Assembly (NCBI GenBank): GCA_000611775.1
Contig: KK106981.1
Span: 6,842,312 to 6,906,311, forward strand
DNA: 64,000 nt
Reading direction: 5' to 3'
Source of the DNA: Umbilicaria muhlenbergii
Taxonomy: Eukaryota > Ascomycota > Lecanoromycetes > Umbilicariales > Umbilicariaceae
Part shown: piece after piece, positions 61,001 to 64,000 of the stretch
Layout of the letters: the number at the start of each line of letters is the position of its first letter
How positions within the stretch are numbered: the first letter of the stretch is position 1
Program-made: the position numbers and the translations under genes
The notes under the pieces: model-generated
Seen by the model: the letters and a program-made list of their open reading frames with translations, nothing else
What the model was told of the DNA's origin: nothing
The model's database searches: none

Positions 61001-61720
61001 TAAGCTGTTCAGGATGCTGAATTCATTTAAGGTCTTATATGTTTAACAGAGTCACTCTTGATTCTTGTTTTCATGTATGTTATCTTTATCTGCTCAGTGA
61101 GGTATTATTTATTCATTACTAGTAGATAGTTTCTGATCTTTGTTACTCATTCATCATATTTTGAACAGTCATCAGAGAACATCAGTAAATTAAGAAGCTT
61201 TGATAATTTAGATGATTCTTTAACTGTGAGTTGAGGAAAATCAGGTCAGAGAGTGCTTATGATTATAATTCTTTATTCAAGGTATGTTATCACATCAGCT
61301 TGTTCAGTAATCTTTTTCTTCAATTTCTTGTTCTTATTCTTCATTCTTTCATAGTTCACTTGTAGTTCTTCATGAGCCTTTATAACAGTGTTGATTTTAT
61401 TCAAAGACTGCTCATGATTGATAATCAATTGTCAGAGAGTAATCATTGCTTCAGAGGAATGTTCTTGTAAAAGATTAATCAGGATCTCTGCATTTAAAGT
61501 GATTAAAATCTGATTAATCAGGTTTTCATTCAAAGTGAATTGTTCATCATTTACAGAAGTCAACAAAGACTCTTTAATTCATGAATAAACTCTGCTATTA
61601 GCTCCTCTGATCATCATGATTAATTTCTGATTCAGGTTCAGATTCTGATTCAATTTCAATCTGATTCAGAATTTATTCAGGATGCCTCATGACAGAGAAT
61701 AAAAAAAGAGACTAAAATTA

Positions 61721-61963
61721 TGTCAGGACTATGCAGATTATGAATTAATGCATATGTTTTAACAGCTGACATTTAACTACAGAGAAGTATTCTAGTCTAA
61801 GGAGCAAAAGGAAGAAAGAGCATGAAAATTAAAACCTTTATGTGCACATTAACACTTACTAATCTAATCACTGTTAACTCAATCAGTCATTTAGTTCAGT
61901 TCATCATTCAGAACATCATTCAGATCATTTAATTCAATTTAATGTTCAAGTGTAAACCTGACA
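61721..61963 (-). repeat. LTR of copy B (5' LTR in element sense)
   Basis: 243 bp from TGTCAGG to CCTGACA, followed directly by the right-hand GAAGT target duplication (61964-61968). Confidence 0.88.
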
Positions 61964-64000
61964 GAAGTGAATATTGAACATTTAATAAAAAAACTCTGCC
62001 TCATACACTCCTCACTGAACAAAGATCTCTATAATGTCAGTCAGCAGAATAAAGGTTAATGAAAGCTCAGTTAAATCATCACCTGAATCAGCAGATCTGG
62101 CTGAAGTTTCAGTTATGACAAGTATACATCAGGTGAATGAAACCTCACATTCACCTTCACTTACACTTATAAGATCTCAGTCAACTTATGAGCAGCAAGT
62201 TCACCTCAAGAAAGCATGAATGAATAAATTAAGAAAGTGATTAAAACTGAGACTGAATGATTTAAGTTTGAGAGAAGAGCAAGGGAACAATGAAGAGAAA
62301 TCATCTTAAAGAAAGCAGTTAAGAAAAGCAGCTCAATTGTTGACTTAAGTAAATTAAAATAAATCTGAGGATTATGTGAAAGATGCTGATAAAAGCATAA
62401 AATCATCTCATTCACTTGATTCAAGAAACAAGTTTCAACTGAGCACTTTCTTAATAAAAAAGAGTGCTCTACAGAATCTGTCAACTTTAATAATATTAAA
62501 ATTAATCAAATTAAGTGAATCATCTGCTTCAAAATACTGACTGAAGATCACACAGAAGCAAATTAATGCTCTTAAAAAATTAACTGAAGATGAAGATATT
62601 CAAGAGAAGGTTAATTTAACAACATTAAAATACTCAGATCAAGTTTTAAAGTGTATAATTATTAAACTTTCAGAAGATGTATTTAAGATCTTGTTAAAAA
62701 AGATGAGTGATTCACAGAGAAGTTCAAGAAACATATTAATGAAAAAGTTCATAATCAGTCAGTCAGTCAGCAAGAAGTGCAAGAGACTTATTATTAAAAA
62801 CATCAAGAACAAGATCTCAGATCAGAACTGAAATGTATTAAAGAATTAACAAAAGACAGATCAAGAACTCATCACTTTAACATGTATCAAGATTAAAACA
62901 AACTGATATCTTGAAGTGTTTTATTATTTCAATCAGAGAAAAATACTCTACAAAGAGTACTGACACCTGATGAATATGATGAACAGCAATGAGATCAAGT
63001 ACTTGAATGATGAGCTCTTAAGAAAGCTTATTGACAACCTGAAATGATGAAAGAAGAGAACTGAAAACTCAGGCTTATTTAAGATGAAAGGCATACAAAT
63101 TTAAAGGATGAAACAAATAAATGATAATTATAATCTGTTTACAGAGAAGTTCAAAAAGGCCTTAAAATTAAAGAAAAAAAGAAAGTTAACAGATTTTATC
63201 AAGCAGGAGCTCATCTATCAAAGTTTATATTTAAATGACACTGTGAAACCTGAGTCTTTGGCTAAAGTCAGGTAAATGAAACAGCAGCAGTGAGAATCAA
63301 AGACTTTCATCAAAGGCAGCATGATTAAATTTGTGACAGCTATGAAGCTTGAACATGAAATAATAATCACATGAAACACTGTCAATATCACCCTCATTGA
63401 GTGAAATGCTCAGCTTTAATAGCTATCAATCAATGCAGTAGAAGAGGTGAACATGATGATGATATTCATTTAAAAGCAGCAAGTCAGGATTCAAGCTTTA
63501 AATGAAAAGATTCAGAATTTGAGAAGTCAGTTGAGATTGTCAGCTGAGATTGAATATAAAAGCATGATATGAGAATTAATGAAGAAGAAAGAAATCTCTC
63601 TCTTTTTAAGTGATGAATCTCTGAAGAAGGCTGACAGCAATGATATGAGCAGTGAAATCAATTAAAGTGTCAGAGTCATCATATATAATAGTATGACAGT
63701 ACAACAATATAACAAAATGACAGTACATCATTATAACTCATTTATATGATGACTCAGTGAGTAGTGTCTTGACATCAAGTGAAAACTCTTCACAAAGAGG
63801 TTCAGAAACCTGCTTCCTCAGTGATCAGTTTTTACCACTAAATAGAAGATGTATAATCACTGCATTAACTTTATCATGACTATATTGTTTACAACACTTC
63901 ATTCAATACTTATATGACCTCATGTTGTATATTAATCTTTTACATACTAATCACTCAGTACCTTCAGGTGAACGGTCACATCAAAAGCAAAATAAAACAT
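61964..64000. mobile_element. Outer element fossil, right segment (to window end)
   Basis: AT-rich sequence continues the outer element after copy B. A plus-strand coding past is suggested by long stretches of charged, helix-like residues (Lys/Glu/Ser/Leu-rich) with many breaks, but I recognise no reverse transcriptase, integrase or transposase. The family is undetermined and the element runs off the window. Confidence 0.45.

Larger units (their letters stand above)
56169..61963 (-). mobile_element. Ty3/Gypsy-type LTR retroelement fossil, copy B (inverted)
   Basis: A second copy of the same family as A, about 5.8 kb and in the opposite orientation. It has 243-bp LTRs at 56169-56411 and 61721-61963 and a perfect GAAGT target duplication. 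Read on the minus strand it has the same order of parts as A: gag near 60.4-61.6 kb, protease and RT about 60.2-58.4 kb, RNase H near 58.2 kb, and integrase remnants at about 57.2-56.8 kb. It is dead, with dozens of breaks. Part of the RNase H-integrase interval is occupied by an almost pure A block (57203-58040). Its LTRs are more alike to each other than those of A, but the mutation process makes age estimates unreliable. Confidence 0.87.

Overview
The window is a piece of a filamentous ascomycete nuclear genome (Pezizomycotina; Dothideomycetes is my guess). The evidence is short spliceosomal introns (mostly 48-75 nt, GT-AG), close gene packing on both strands, a set of conserved eukaryotic housekeeping genes, and an abrupt change at about 47.5 kb from balanced GC to an AT-rich, CpG-poor island of nested LTR retroelements. 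That change is typical of fungi with a repeat-induced C-to-T mutation process (RIP or similar).

Layout. From 0.7 to 32 kb is a housekeeping block: PCF11 (mRNA 3' end processing), a Gfo/Idh/MocA dehydrogenase, an unrecognised nine-exon gene, adenylate kinase, proteasome lid subunit RPN8, a BTB/POZ protein, a SWIM zinc-finger protein (Sws1/Shu2-like), a secreted class-3 lipase, a ubiquitin-specific protease, tRNA methyltransferase TRM9, a Myb/SANT protein, tubulin cofactor B, centromere protein CENP-C/MIF2, RNase H2 subunit A and peroxin PEX16. Several pairs are divergent and share short promoters (ADK1/RPN8, MIF2/RNH201, USP/TRM9).

From 33 to 47.5 kb the character is more accessory. It holds a multi-span membrane protein gene with two in-frame stops, a small secreted protein that looks broken, a single-exon trypsin-fold protein whose nucleophile position is Cys rather than Ser, a haloalkane-dehalogenase-like hydrolase with one in-frame stop and a GC-AG intron, an intron-less protein of unknown family, an adenylate/UMP-kinase-like gene, and an amino-acid permease whose 5' end runs into the repeat island.

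From about 47.5 to 64 kb is a nest of retroelement fossils. An outer element with a gag-like region is split by two copies of one Ty3/Gypsy-type family in opposite orientation: copy A (+, 49127-55021) and copy B (-, 56169-61963, with a perfect 5-bp target duplication). Copy B contains an 838-bp block that is nearly all A. It replaces, column for column and at almost the same length, the segment present in copy A. This is either a striking sequence artefact or a very unusual mutational event.

The genes do not form one obvious pathway. The most noteworthy points are the A-block in copy B, the possible cellular PA-clan cysteine protease, the cluster of decaying genes next to the repeat island, and the long intron inside the conserved CENP-C cupin domain.
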